In this document: piece by piece, positions 38,601 through 46,702 of the stretch
Numbering within the stretch: the first letter of the stretch is position 1
Layout of the letters: each line of letters begins with the position of its first letter
Source of the DNA: RYN-230 sp963768945
Lineage (GTDB): Bacteria > Actinomycetota > Actinomycetes > Streptosporangiales > Streptosporangiaceae
Assembly (NCBI GenBank): GCA_963768945.1
Contig: CAVYJW010000003.1
Span: 2,418,001 to 2,482,000, forward strand
DNA: 64,000 nucleotides
Direction: 5' to 3'
Position numbers and translations under genes: made by a program
The notes under the pieces: generated by a model
Databases searched by the model: none
What the model was told of the DNA's origin: nothing
What the model saw: only the letters and a program-made list of their open reading frames with translations

Positions 38601-38825
38601 GCGCAGCGCAGCGAGCAGGTCGCCGTCCAGCGGCATCCTGGCCAGCGTGATCAGGGCCAGATCAGGGTCGGCCGCCGCAGCCAGCGAGGCCAGCAGGTCA
38701 GCGTCCGCACCTTCGGCATCGAGGGCCAGATCCTCGCTGAGCAGCCGCTCCGCCCGGCCAGCGTCAGCGAATCCCATCCGGGCCAGTTCTCCGGCCGGTG
38801 TCGTTCTTCGGCGCGCACTCACCAC
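35682..38825 (-). CDS. glnE: Bifunctional glutamine synthetase adenylyltransferase/deadenylylase
   Basis: Attaches AMP to, and removes it from, the conserved tyrosine of GlnA. 1047 residues in two homologous halves. The N-terminal deadenylylase half has AMGKCGGHELNYASDVDVIF; the C-terminal adenylylase half has GMGRFGGRETGYGSDADVMF. Both keep the G-G-x-E and D-x-D metal residues. Directly after the first D-x-D strand there is an Ala/Pro/Gly-rich insert of about 45 residues (near residues 240-285). The gene is separated from the upstream AfsR-like gene by 300 nt with a terminator, so it has its own promoter. Confidence 0.95.
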   Translation of the reverse strand: MVSARRRTTPAGELARMGFADAGRAERLLSEDLALDAEGADADLLASLAAAADPDLALITLARMPLDGDLLAALRADAGLRSRVTAVLGASAALGDHLVRHPEDWRVLSGPDALRSPAAAELRADLLMAVGAKPDDPEPVASPGAAQNGDPATALPAAYRRRLLHLAARDLTGAVTVDETAAELADLAAAALEAALAIARSELPPGSAPARLAVIAMGKCGGHELNYASDVDVIFVGGPAAPAAPAAPTAPGAPAAPAAPGGPGTPAATSGPAGPDAAEAEAAAVQTATRLAAGLVRTCSQSTAEGALFPVDPNLRPEGRDGPLVRTLASHVAYYQRWAKTWEFQALLKARPVAGDRELGQAYIEALSPMVWQAAQRPHFVADVQAMRRRVIGNLAPGEAQRQLKLGPGGLRDIEFAVQLLQLVHGRTDESLRETGTLPALAALARGGYVGREDAASMAAAYRFLRTVEHLLQLRQLRRTHTLPEDPAALRRLGRALRRARTRNGAGAPAPPSRADPAAELMAQWRQHAREARRLHEKLFYRPLLDAVARLPTDAVRLTREEARIRLEALGYADPAGALRHIEALTSGVSRRASIQRTLLPVMLEWFADAAQPDAGLLAFRQVSDALGDSPWYLRLLRDDTNVARRMARLLASSRYATDLLMRAPETVALLGSDAQLAPRPATALHAEASAVVGRHTSAGEAAQAVRALRRRELLRTAAADLLGVTTVEETEEALTVITAVTIGGALEAAISQFERESGPLPTRIVVVGMGRFGGRETGYGSDADVMFVHDPLPGVADQAASRAAHTVAEEMRRLLAQPAPDPPLVVDPGLRPEGRQGPLVRTLASYRAYYERWSLAWEAQALLRADPAAGDRELGERFKALADEFRYPAGGISPASVLEIRRLKARMEAERMPRGTDPAMHLKLGPGGLSDVEWVVQLLQLTHAHEEPALRTTRTLTALRAAQEAGLIGRDDAAALAASWRLATRIRNAVVLLRGRSSDVLPSKQAELTAVARILGYSPDASQDLVEDYRRTARRARAVMERLFYG

Positions 38826-38970
38826 TGCACCGTAACGGCCGCCATGCGGAATTGGCGTCCCCTGGCCCGGTCAGGATCGCTACCGGGGACCTGGAAAGAA
38901 CGGAACCGGCGCTCAGAGCCCGTGAACGGGAAGCCGGAGAGAAAGAAGGGCCAAAGGAAGAGGAGCCGGA

Positions 38971-39006
38971 GGACCCCCCGGCTTCCAGAGCAGAAGCCGG
39001 AGGTCC
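38971..39006 (-). terminator. Terminator between the AfsR-like gene and glnE
   Basis: Inner stem CCGGCTTC/GAAGCCGG (38978-38985, 38993-39000) with a 7-nt loop and outer pair GGACC/GGTCC. Read on the minus strand it is followed by a pyrimidine-rich stretch, so it would end the AfsR-like transcript. Confidence 0.7.
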
Positions 39007-39090
39007 GGCGCCGGGGCCGTCCGGAGACGGCCCCGGCAGGGGGGTGCACCGGGGGGGGTAGGTGCACTCCAGGAAGTATCCGACCGGCCG

Positions 39091-39106
39091 GTAACGTCCC
39101 GGTAGC
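39091..39106. promoter_or_regulatory. Possible OmpR-type direct-repeat site upstream of glnE
   Basis: GTAACGTCCCGGTAGC: two 5-mers 6 nt apart, matching at 14 of 16 positions the site at 44070-44085 upstream of glnA2. Spacing resembles sites of GlnR/MtrA-type regulators. It lies 265 nt before the glnE start. Weak evidence alone. Confidence 0.3.
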
Positions 39107-39126
39107 GCGGTTTAGGGGCCGGTATG

Positions 39127-42100
39127 TCAGGCGCCGACCGCGTGGTTCTCACGCAGCCGACCGCCTAGCGCTGACTTGGCCGCAGCCGTGGAGATGCCGG
39201 GACCGGGCGGTTCGTCGCCCTGCAGCCTGGCCCGGACCTGGTCGGCGTCGGAGTGATTCAGGCCTTCCAGGATGTCCAGGGCTTCCCGCCACGACTGGCG
39301 GGCCAGCTCCACCTCACCGGCGGCGTGGTAAGCATCGCCCAGGTGAACCAGCATGGTGGTCTCGTAGTACCCCATCCGGAGTCCGTCGATGATGCTGAGC
39401 GCGGTGCGCAAGCAGCTGATGGCCTCATCCAGCCGGCCCAGGTGCAGCAGCGCGTACCCCATGCTGTCCCAGGTCGCCGCCTCGTTGAGCGGGTCGCCGC
39501 GGCCCTGGTACATGCTGAGCGCCTGCTCGCAGAACGCCAGCGCCTGCTCGTAGTCCCCTAGCTGTGCGTGCATCCAGCCGACGCCGTTGAGCATCTTGGC
39601 CAGGCCCTGCTCGTGCCCTTCCTGGCGGTACAGGGTGAGGGCCAGCTGGGCATGACCCAGCGCTTCTGCGATCCGGCCCTGCTGTTCTGCCAGCATCGCG
39701 ATCTCGTTATGCGCGCGGGCCTCGCCGAGCCTGTCTCCGACCTGCCGGTGCAGATCGAGAGCCTGGCGGCAGTAATCGCGGGCCTCGGCGAGCTGGCCGA
39801 GACGGCCGACGGCGGCACCGAGATCGCGGTAAGCGTGTGCCTGCCGGGCCCGGTCACCCAGCCGCTTGGCGGCGTCGACCGCTGTGCGCTGGATGGCGAC
39901 CTGGTCGTGCCAGTACCCCGCGCGGTCGAAGAACAGCCATACCGCCCACGGCAGCTGCCACGCGTGCTGGTAAAAGCCGCCCTCGCTGGCCTGCGCGATA
40001 GCCGCGATCAGCACCTGGCGCTCGGCTTCGAACCAGGCCACCGTCTCACTGGCGTAGCCCAGGAGTTCCGGGACGACTCCGGCCTGCGCCGCTTCCAGGG
40101 TGATGTACGGGCGGACCGGGTTGAGGACCCGGCTGCCGGCCGAGGCGGTGTGCAGGTAGTGATCCAGCACCCGGTACACGGCCTCGCGTCGCTCGGCGTC
40201 ACCGTCGGTGGTCCGGGCCAGGTACGCGGCATAGGCCCGGAGCAGGTCATGGAACGCATACCGGCCCGGCGCGTGCTCCGCGATCAGGTGGGTATCCGCC
40301 AGTTCCGCGACCGCCGCCGTGGCCTGCGCGCGGTCCACCCCGGCCAGGCTCGCGGCCGCCGCGATCGTCACATCCGGCCCCGCATGCAACCCGAGCAGCC
40401 GGAACATCCGCGCCGCCGGACCGCTCAGCTGCTCACACGACCATGAGAACACCGCCCGGATGCTGGCCACCGGGTCTCCGGCGTCCAGCGCTTCCAGCCG
40501 CCCCTGCGCGTCGGCCAGCTCACGGGCCAGGTCGGCGAGCGGCAGGTAGGGCCTGGCCGCCACCCGGGCGGCCACGATGCTCAGCGCGAGCGGCAGCCGG
40601 GAACACGCCTCCGTCAGCTGCTGGGCGGCGTCGGCTTCCGCCCGGGCCCGCTCGCCCAGCCGGCCGGCGAGCAGCTCGTGGGCCTCGCCGGCGGTCAGCA
40701 CGTCCAGCGGGACCAGCCGGGCACCTTCCGTGGCGACCAGCCCCGGCAGCCGCGTCCGGCTCGTCACCAGGGCGAGGCAGGACCGGCTGCCCGGCAGCAG
40801 CGGCCGCACCTGGGCCGCGTCGCGTGCGTTGTCCAGGATGACCAGCACCCGCTTGCCGGCCAGCACGCTCCGGTACAGGGCGGACTGCGCCTCAACGCTG
40901 TCCGGTATCTGCTCCTCGGTCACCCCGAAGGCCCCGAGGAACCAGCGCAACGCATCCCCCGGGGCCACGGGCGTGCCGGACGGGTCGAACCCGCGCAGGT
41001 TGACGTACAGCTGGCCGTCGGGGAACTCCCCGGCGCTGTGCTGGGCCCAGTGTACGGCCAGAGCGGTCTTGCCTGCCCCGGCCGTTCCCCCGATGACCAG
41101 GACGTTGGCCACCCCGTCGGCTGAGGCCGCGTCCTGCTGCCAGGCCTGCAGTTCGGCCAGCTCGGCACTGCGCCCCGCGAAGTGCGCCACCCCGGCGGGC
41201 AGCTGCCGGGGCACCACGGGGGCCTGGCCGGCGGGAGGGGCCCCGGCCCGCCCGGGCCGGGACGAGCCCGCGCCCACCGGCGGGCTGGCCTCGGCCGCGG
41301 GCGCCCGGCTCGCGACGGGGCCGCGATCGGGGCCCGGACGGGCGACCCCGGCCCCTGAGGTCCCGCCGCCTGCCACCACCTCGCCCGCCACGCGACGTCC
41401 CGTGGTCTCGGCGGCTTGGCCGGCCTTCGTGCGGCCGCCCGGTGTGCGGCTGGCGGGTGCGCGGCTGGCGGGTGCGCGGCTGGCGGGTGTGCGGCTAGTG
41501 GAGATACGGGTGGTGGGGGTGTGGCTGGTGGGTGTGCGGCTATCACTGGCCGATGTGCCGCTGGCTGGGGCCCGGCCGCGCAGGGTGGCCTGGGCGCGGC
41601 CCGCGTCCCGGTTCGCCTCGCCGGACACCGCACCGGACGCGGCCCTCCCGCCGGCCGCGGCGCTCTCGCCGGACGGGGCGCTCCCGCCGGACGGGGGCTG
41701 CTCCGGCGCGGGCGGGGCGGCCAGGAACCTGGCCAGCGCGGGACCCGGGGCGGCCAGGTCAGGGTCGGCGTCCAGGATCCCGGCCTGGAGGTCGCGCAGT
41801 TCCCGGCCGGGTTCGACGCCGAGCTCATCCACCAGCATCCGCCTGGTGCGCTGGTAGGCGGCCAGTGCCTCGGCCTGCCGGCCGCAGCGATACAGCGCCA
41901 GCATCAGCTGGGCGTGGAACCGCTCACGCCAGGGGTGATCCCGCGCCAGCTGGGTCAGCTCGCCGACCAGCTCCGCGTGCAGCCCCCGGGCCAGCCCAGC
42001 GTCCATCCGCCATTCCTGGGCCTGCATCCGCAGTGCGTCCAGCCGCGGTACCTCGGCCGTGATGAGCACGTTGGAGGGCACATCCACCAGCGGGTTCCCG

Positions 42101-42585
42101 CGCCACAGGCCGATGGCCTCGCCCAGGAGTTCCCACGCGCCCGGTCCGCCGCCGGGGGGCGCGTCAAAGCGGATGGCCTCACTACCCTGGCTGCACAGCG
42201 CGGTGAAGCGCAGCGCGTCAACCTCGTCAGGCTCCGCCTCGAGGGCATAGCCCGGATCACGGGTCACGATCCGGCGCCCGGCGACCGGGCCCAGAATCTG
42301 CCGCAGGCGCTTCACGTAGTTCCGGATGGCCACCCGGGCCCCGGCCGGCGGCGCGCCGTCCCAGACGATCTCCTCGAGCTCGTCGTAGGACGCGACCTGT
42401 CCGGCGCGCAGTGCGAGGGTGGCCAGGATCACCCGCTGCTTCGGGGCGGGGACAGGCACCGGCTCATCGCCGCTACGGACCAGTAATGGCCCGAGTACGC
42501 CCACCCAGAACACTGTGCCCTGACCCCGATCCCTGGTCACGCTGCCCACCCCGGCCCTGCCCGCTGCCTCAGCGCTCGATGCCAC
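39127..42585 (-). CDS. AfsR/SARP-family regulator with NB-ARC and TPR domains
   Basis: 1152 residues. The N-terminal OmpR-like DNA-binding domain (VGVLGPLLVRSGDEPV, PAPKQRVILATLALRAGQVA) is followed by the bacterial transcriptional activator domain to about residue 280. A low-complexity Ser/Thr/Ala/Pro linker with seven 15-nt units follows, then an NB-ARC ATPase (VIGGTAGAGKTALAVHWAQH near 500), and a C-terminal set of TPRs (QALDLHRQVGDRLGEARAHN and later repeats). AfsR-like proteins integrate signals for secondary metabolism or nutrient stress. It starts 17 nt after the glnA2 stop, so it is probably co-transcribed with a nitrogen gene rather than with a biosynthetic cluster. Confidence 0.9.
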   Translation of the reverse strand: MASSAEAAGRAGVGSVTRDRGQGTVFWVGVLGPLLVRSGDEPVPVPAPKQRVILATLALRAGQVASYDELEEIVWDGAPPAGARVAIRNYVKRLRQILGPVAGRRIVTRDPGYALEAEPDEVDALRFTALCSQGSEAIRFDAPPGGGPGAWELLGEAIGLWRGNPLVDVPSNVLITAEVPRLDALRMQAQEWRMDAGLARGLHAELVGELTQLARDHPWRERFHAQLMLALYRCGRQAEALAAYQRTRRMLVDELGVEPGRELRDLQAGILDADPDLAAPGPALARFLAAPPAPEQPPSGGSAPSGESAAAGGRAASGAVSGEANRDAGRAQATLRGRAPASGTSASDSRTPTSHTPTTRISTSRTPASRAPASRAPASRTPGGRTKAGQAAETTGRRVAGEVVAGGGTSGAGVARPGPDRGPVASRAPAAEASPPVGAGSSRPGRAGAPPAGQAPVVPRQLPAGVAHFAGRSAELAELQAWQQDAASADGVANVLVIGGTAGAGKTALAVHWAQHSAGEFPDGQLYVNLRGFDPSGTPVAPGDALRWFLGAFGVTEEQIPDSVEAQSALYRSVLAGKRVLVILDNARDAAQVRPLLPGSRSCLALVTSRTRLPGLVATEGARLVPLDVLTAGEAHELLAGRLGERARAEADAAQQLTEACSRLPLALSIVAARVAARPYLPLADLARELADAQGRLEALDAGDPVASIRAVFSWSCEQLSGPAARMFRLLGLHAGPDVTIAAAASLAGVDRAQATAAVAELADTHLIAEHAPGRYAFHDLLRAYAAYLARTTDGDAERREAVYRVLDHYLHTASAGSRVLNPVRPYITLEAAQAGVVPELLGYASETVAWFEAERQVLIAAIAQASEGGFYQHAWQLPWAVWLFFDRAGYWHDQVAIQRTAVDAAKRLGDRARQAHAYRDLGAAVGRLGQLAEARDYCRQALDLHRQVGDRLGEARAHNEIAMLAEQQGRIAEALGHAQLALTLYRQEGHEQGLAKMLNGVGWMHAQLGDYEQALAFCEQALSMYQGRGDPLNEAATWDSMGYALLHLGRLDEAISCLRTALSIIDGLRMGYYETTMLVHLGDAYHAAGEVELARQSWREALDILEGLNHSDADQVRARLQGDEPPGPGISTAAAKSALGGRLRENHAVGA
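41446..41550 (-). repeat. Seven 15-nt units in the linker of the AfsR-like gene
   Basis: Units of GCGGCTGGCGGGTGC, three near-identical and four diverged, encode the SRTPA/SHTPT-like linker between the activator and ATPase domains. Confidence 0.85.
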
Positions 42586-42602
42586 GGTCCTGGCTCACAC
42601 AG

Positions 42603-43964
42603 TCATAGCACGGGCAAGTAACGATCCAGCTCAAACTGGGTGACCTGGTGCCGGTACTCGCCCCACTCGGCGCGCTTGTTGCGCAGGAAGAAGTCAAACA
42701 CGTGCTCACCGAGCGCCTGCGCCACGAGCTCGCTGTCCTGCATCACCGTGATCGCCTCATCCAGGCTCTGCGGCAGCGGTGAGATGCCCAGCGCCCGCCG
42801 TTCGGCCGAGGTGAGCGCCCAGACGTCATCCTCCGCGCCGGGCGGCAACTCATAACCAGCCTCAATGCCCTTCAGGCCGGCTTCCAGGATCACCGCGAAC
42901 GCAAGGTAGGGATTACACGCCGAGTCTACCGAGCGGAACTCGACCCGGGTGGCATTTCCCTTGTGCGGCTTGTACATCGGAATCCGCACCAGGGCGGACC
43001 TGTTGTTGTGGCCCCAGCAAATGTAGGCGGGGGCCTCACCGCCGGCGCCTGCCGCGCTTTCCGCCGCCCCCCACAGCCGCTTGTACGAGTTGACCCACTG
43101 GTTGCAGACCGCGGTGATCTCCGCGGCGTGCCGCAACAGCCCGGCGATGAACATCCGGCCCAGCTTGGACAGCTGGAATTCCGCACCCGGCTCGTAGAAG
43201 ACGTTACGGTCGCCCTCGAACAGCGACATGTGGGTGTGCATGCCCGAGCCCGGGTACTCGGTGAATGGCTTAGGCATAAACGAGGCATAAACGCCCTGCT
43301 GGAGCGCCACTTCCTTCATGACCAGGCGGAACGACATGATGTTGTCCGCCGTAGTCAGGGCGTCCGCGTAGCGCAGGTCGATCTCCTGCTGGCCCGGCGC
43401 GCCCTCGTGGTGGCTGAACTCCACCGAGATGCCCATGCTCTCCAGCATCTGGATCGACTCGTGCCGGAAATCGTGCGCCACGCTGTGCGGGGTGTGGTCG
43501 AAGTAGCCGCCCGTGTCGATCGGCTCCGGCTTGACTCCGGCCACGGGCTTCTCCTTGAGGAGGAAGAACTCCACCTCGGGGTGGGTGTAGAAGGTGAAGC
43601 CGAGATCCGCGGCGTGGCCGAGTGCCCGCTTCAGCACGTAGCGGGGATCGGCGTAGGAGGGCGACCCGTCAGGCATCCGGATGTCGCAGAACATCCGCCC
43701 CACCCCGGAGGCCTCACCGCGCCACGGCAGGAGCTGGAACGTGGACGCGTCGGGCTTGGCGATCATGTCCGCCTCGTAGACGCGGGCGAACCCCTCGATT
43801 GCCGAGCCGTCGAACCCGATGCCCTCGGCGAACGCTCCCTCAAGCTCGGCAGGGGCAACCGCGACCGACTTCAGGTAGCCGAGAACGTCGGTGAACCACA
43901 GCCGGACAAAACGGATATCCCGCTCCTCCAGCGTACGGAGGACGAATTCTTCCTGCCTGTCCAT
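42603..43964 (-). CDS. glnA2: GlnA2-type glutamine synthetase-like enzyme (gamma-glutamylation)
   Basis: 453 residues from ATG 43964 (DRQEEFVLRTLEERDIRFVR); an upstream in-frame start adds 20 unconserved residues. It keeps the glutamine-synthetase core: GFDGSAIEGFA, EVEFFLLKE, GSGMHTHMSLFEG, NNRSALVRIP and RVEFRSVDSACNPYLAF. The position of the adenylylated tyrosine reads DDVWALTSAER, with Trp for Tyr, so GlnE should not act on it. The S. coelicolor orthologue GlnA2 (beside nadE) has been shown to gamma-glutamylate polyamines, which is the likely role here. Cotranscription with the AfsR-like gene is likely. Confidence 0.9.
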   Translation of the reverse strand: MDRQEEFVLRTLEERDIRFVRLWFTDVLGYLKSVAVAPAELEGAFAEGIGFDGSAIEGFARVYEADMIAKPDASTFQLLPWRGEASGVGRMFCDIRMPDGSPSYADPRYVLKRALGHAADLGFTFYTHPEVEFFLLKEKPVAGVKPEPIDTGGYFDHTPHSVAHDFRHESIQMLESMGISVEFSHHEGAPGQQEIDLRYADALTTADNIMSFRLVMKEVALQQGVYASFMPKPFTEYPGSGMHTHMSLFEGDRNVFYEPGAEFQLSKLGRMFIAGLLRHAAEITAVCNQWVNSYKRLWGAAESAAGAGGEAPAYICWGHNNRSALVRIPMYKPHKGNATRVEFRSVDSACNPYLAFAVILEAGLKGIEAGYELPPGAEDDVWALTSAERRALGISPLPQSLDEAITVMQDSELVAQALGEHVFDFFLRNKRAEWGEYRHQVTQFELDRYLPVL

Positions 43965-44069
43965 GACGGCCTGTCCTTGCTGGTCAGCGGCGTTCACCTG
44001 CGGAAATGGCGGGCAGCACAGCATATTGGCTGGCCGGGCCTGCCCTGGCCGACAGTCTCTCGCGAGCGT

Positions 44070-44085
44070 GTTACCAGGACGTTAC
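44070..44085 (-). promoter_or_regulatory. Direct-repeat operator candidate upstream of glnA2
   Basis: On the minus strand GTAACGTCCTGGTAAC: two identical GTAAC 5-mers with a 6-nt spacer, 106 nt before the glnA2 start. Spacing and sequence resemble MtrA/GlnR-type sites. Confidence 0.4.
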
Positions 44086-44212
44086 CAACTTGCGGCGAGT
44101 CTACCGGCTGAACGCGGACAAGCCTGTCCCGCCAGGCTGAAACCTATCGCGCGTACCTGACGGCCCCGGCCCAGTCGAGCAGAATCGCCGGCTCCTCGCC
44201 GGGTCGAGGGGC

Positions 44213-44713
44213 ATGAGTTCAACGATCTGGCCGAGCGGGCCGCCTGCGGGAGGCGGCCTCACTGTGCCGCGCGAACTCCTGCACGAGCTGGGCAATGGCT
44301 AGGCGGATGAGGAACGTGCGGCCCACGCCGACCGGCTGGCCGGCGTGCTGGGCCAGATCGCCGCGCTGGCGGGAGCGACGCTGGCGGGAGCGACGCTGGC
44401 GGGAGCGACGCTGGCGGGCGCGGCGCTGGCGGGCGCGGCGCTGGCGGGCGCGGCGCTGGACGCCCGGGTAGCGGCCTGGGCCCGCCGCCGGGCGGCGCTG
44501 CGGCCCTCGACGAGCGGGCCACCCAGGAACTGTTCCCCTGGCCGGCCGGTCCGGTCCGGTCCGGTGACGCCCCGCCCTCGTCGCCTACGGCCGGCGGCAC
44601 ACCCGGCTCCGGGCGGAGCTGGGCGTGGCGCCCCTCCCGCGACCCGGCGGCTGGTCAGCCTGGTGCGGGCCAGGCAGGCTGGCCGCGCCTGGGAGGTCGG
44701 TCTGGCCGCCTGA
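44213..44713 (+). pseudogene. Degenerate gene with an in-frame stop, repeats and frameshifts
   Basis: An ATG at 44213 opens a frame (SSTIWPSGPPAGG, VPRELLHELGNG) that meets TAG at 44300, then resumes in frame with ADEERAAHADRLAGVLGQIA, a six-unit LAGAT/LAGAA repeat and ARVAAWARRRAAL. After that the protein-like sequence continues only by shifting frame twice (ALDERATQELFPWP, then ALVAYGRRHTRLRAELGVAP, ending about 44711). I do not recognise the family. It may be a decayed gene upstream of nadE, or noise in a Leu/Ala/Arg-rich region. Confidence 0.35.
44366..44455 (+). repeat. Six 15-nt tandem units
   Basis: Three copies of CTGGCGGGAGCGACG followed by three copies of CTGGCGGGCGCGGCG, exact within each set. 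This shows two separate local expansions. Confidence 0.92.
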
Positions 44714-44726
44714 TTAGAGTAAAAGG

Positions 44727-46624
44727 GTGACCAGGCTGCGGATCGCCCTTGCCCAGGTGAACTCGACCGTCGGCGACCTGGCGGGAAACGCCGCGACGGT
44801 GGTGGAGTGGACACGCCGCGCCGCGGACGCGGGCGCCGACCTCATCGTGTTCCCGGAGATGATGCTGACCGGCTACCCGGTGGAGGACCTGGCGCTGCGG
44901 GACTCGTTCGTTGACGCCTCGATCGCCACCCTGGAGGCAACGGCGCAGCAACTGGAAGCGGACGGACTCGGCGGCATCGCCGTTGTCACCGGATACCTGG
45001 GCCGGCGAATCGGCGGGAGACCCCGGGTCGGCGAGCCCGTCAGCTGTGCCCAGAACGCGGCCGCGCTACTGCACGGCGGGACCGTGGCGGTCGCCACGGC
45101 CAAGCATCACCTGCCGAACTACGGGGTGTTCGACGAGTACCGCTACTTCGTGCCCGGGAACCGGCTGCCAGTAGTCCGAGTCCCGGCGCGCGGCAGCGCC
45201 CGCGGGCCGGACGGGCGCTCCCTGGACGGGGGGTCCCCGGACGGGGGGTCCCTGGACGGGGACCCAGGGGAGGCGGTGGACGTCGCCATCGCCATCTGCG
45301 AGGACCTGTGGCAGGACGGCGGCCCGGTCGCGGTGACCCGGCAGGCGGGCGCGGGGCTGCTGGTGGTGCCGAACGCCTCCCCCTATGAGCGGGGCAAGGA
45401 CCAGGCCCGGCTGGAGCTGGTCGCCCGGCGGGCCCGCGAGGCTGGCGCGTCGCTGGCGTACGTGAACATGATGGGCGGCCAGGACGAGCTGGTCTTCGAC
45501 GGGGATTCGATCATCGTCGATGCTGAGGGCGGCTTGATCACCCGGGGACCCCAGTTCGAGGAGACGCTCCTGGTCGCGGACCTCGACCTCCCCCCGGCCC
45601 GGCAGCTCCCGGCCGGCGGCCCGGCCCCCGACGCCCCCGCCGAGCCCAGCGATGGCACCGTGATGAGTATCCACCGGGTGGTGTTGCCCGCGCGGGCCGG
45701 CCCGTACCCCCGGTCTCGCTCCCCCCGCTTCCGGAACCCGCCATCAGCCCGCGGCTTGCCCCGCGGGCCGAGGTCTACTCCGCGCTGGTCACCGGGGTCC
45801 GCGACTACGTGAGCAAGAACGGCTTCCGCTCGGTCATCCTGGGCCTGTCCGGCGGCATCGATTCCGCACTGGTCGCGACCATCGCGGCCGATGCGCTCGG
45901 GCCGGACCGGGTGCACGTGGTGCTGATGCCCAGCGCTTACTCCTCCGGGCATTCGGTGAGTGACGCGGAGGACCTGGCCAAGCGCCAGGGGCTGCACGAC
46001 CGGACGGTCCCGATCGCCCCGATGGTGGAGGCGTTCCAGACCGAACTGAGCCTGGAGGGGCTGGCCGCGGAGAACCTCCAGTCACGGGTCCGCGGCGTGA
46101 TCCTGATGGGGCTGAGCAACGCGGAAGGGCATCTGGTCCTGACCACCGGCAACAAAAGCGAGATCGCCACGGGGTACTCCACCCTGTACGGCGACTCGGC
46201 CGGCGGCTTCGGCCCGATTAAGGACGTGCTCAAGACGCTGGTCTGGGAGCTCGCCCGGTGGCGCAACGCAGAGGCGGTGGAGCGTGGCGAGACGCCGCCC
46301 ATCCCGGAGAACTCCATCACCAAGCCGCCGAGCGCGGAACTGGCGCCGGGGCAGCTCGACACCGATTCGCTGCCCGACTACGCGGTGCTCGACGCGGTAC
46401 TGGACGACTACGTGGAGAAGGACATGGGCGCGGCCGAGCTGGTCGCGGCCGGCCACGATCCCGCACTGGTGGACCGCGTGATCCAGCTGGTGGACCGGGC
46501 CGAGTACAAACGGCGGCAGTACCCGCCGGGCCCGAAGATCACGCCGCGTAATTTCGGCCGCGACCGGCGCCTGCCGATCACCAACCGCTGGCGTGAGCCC
46601 CGCCCAGACCGCCGTCCCGGCTGA
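44727..46624 (+). CDS. nadE: Glutamine-dependent NAD+ synthetase, frameshifted in this sequence
   Basis: Final step of NAD biosynthesis. The N-terminal nitrilase-type glutaminase domain has its Glu (VFPEMMLTGYP), Lys (AKHHLPNYGVFDE) and Cys (AICEDLW). The C-terminal synthetase domain begins YVSKNGFRSVILGLSGGIDS, with the PP-loop SGGIDS and TTGNKSE. The two parts are in different frames. One extra C in the C5 run 45707-45711 restores the linker (VSLPPLPEPAISPRLAPRAE) and gives about 632 residues, a normal length. A Gly/Asp-rich insert sits near residue 160. Because the gene is normally essential, a sequence error is more likely than loss. It lies near glnA2, as in S. coelicolor. Confidence 0.88.
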
Positions 46625-46695
46625 GCATCACCGCCGTCCCCGCTGAGCATCACCGCCGTCCCCGCTGAGCGCCACCGCCGTCCCGGCTGAGCGCC
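46608..46695 (+). repeat. Four 22-nt tandem units overlapping the nadE stop
   Basis: Units ACCGCCGTCCC(G/C)GCTGAGC(AT/GC)C, four copies. The first contains the nadE stop codon TGA at 46622-46624, and each later unit carries the same CTGA. They fill the gap to the convergent DUF2891 gene. Confidence 0.9.
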
Positions 46696-46702
46696 GCTGG
46701 GG

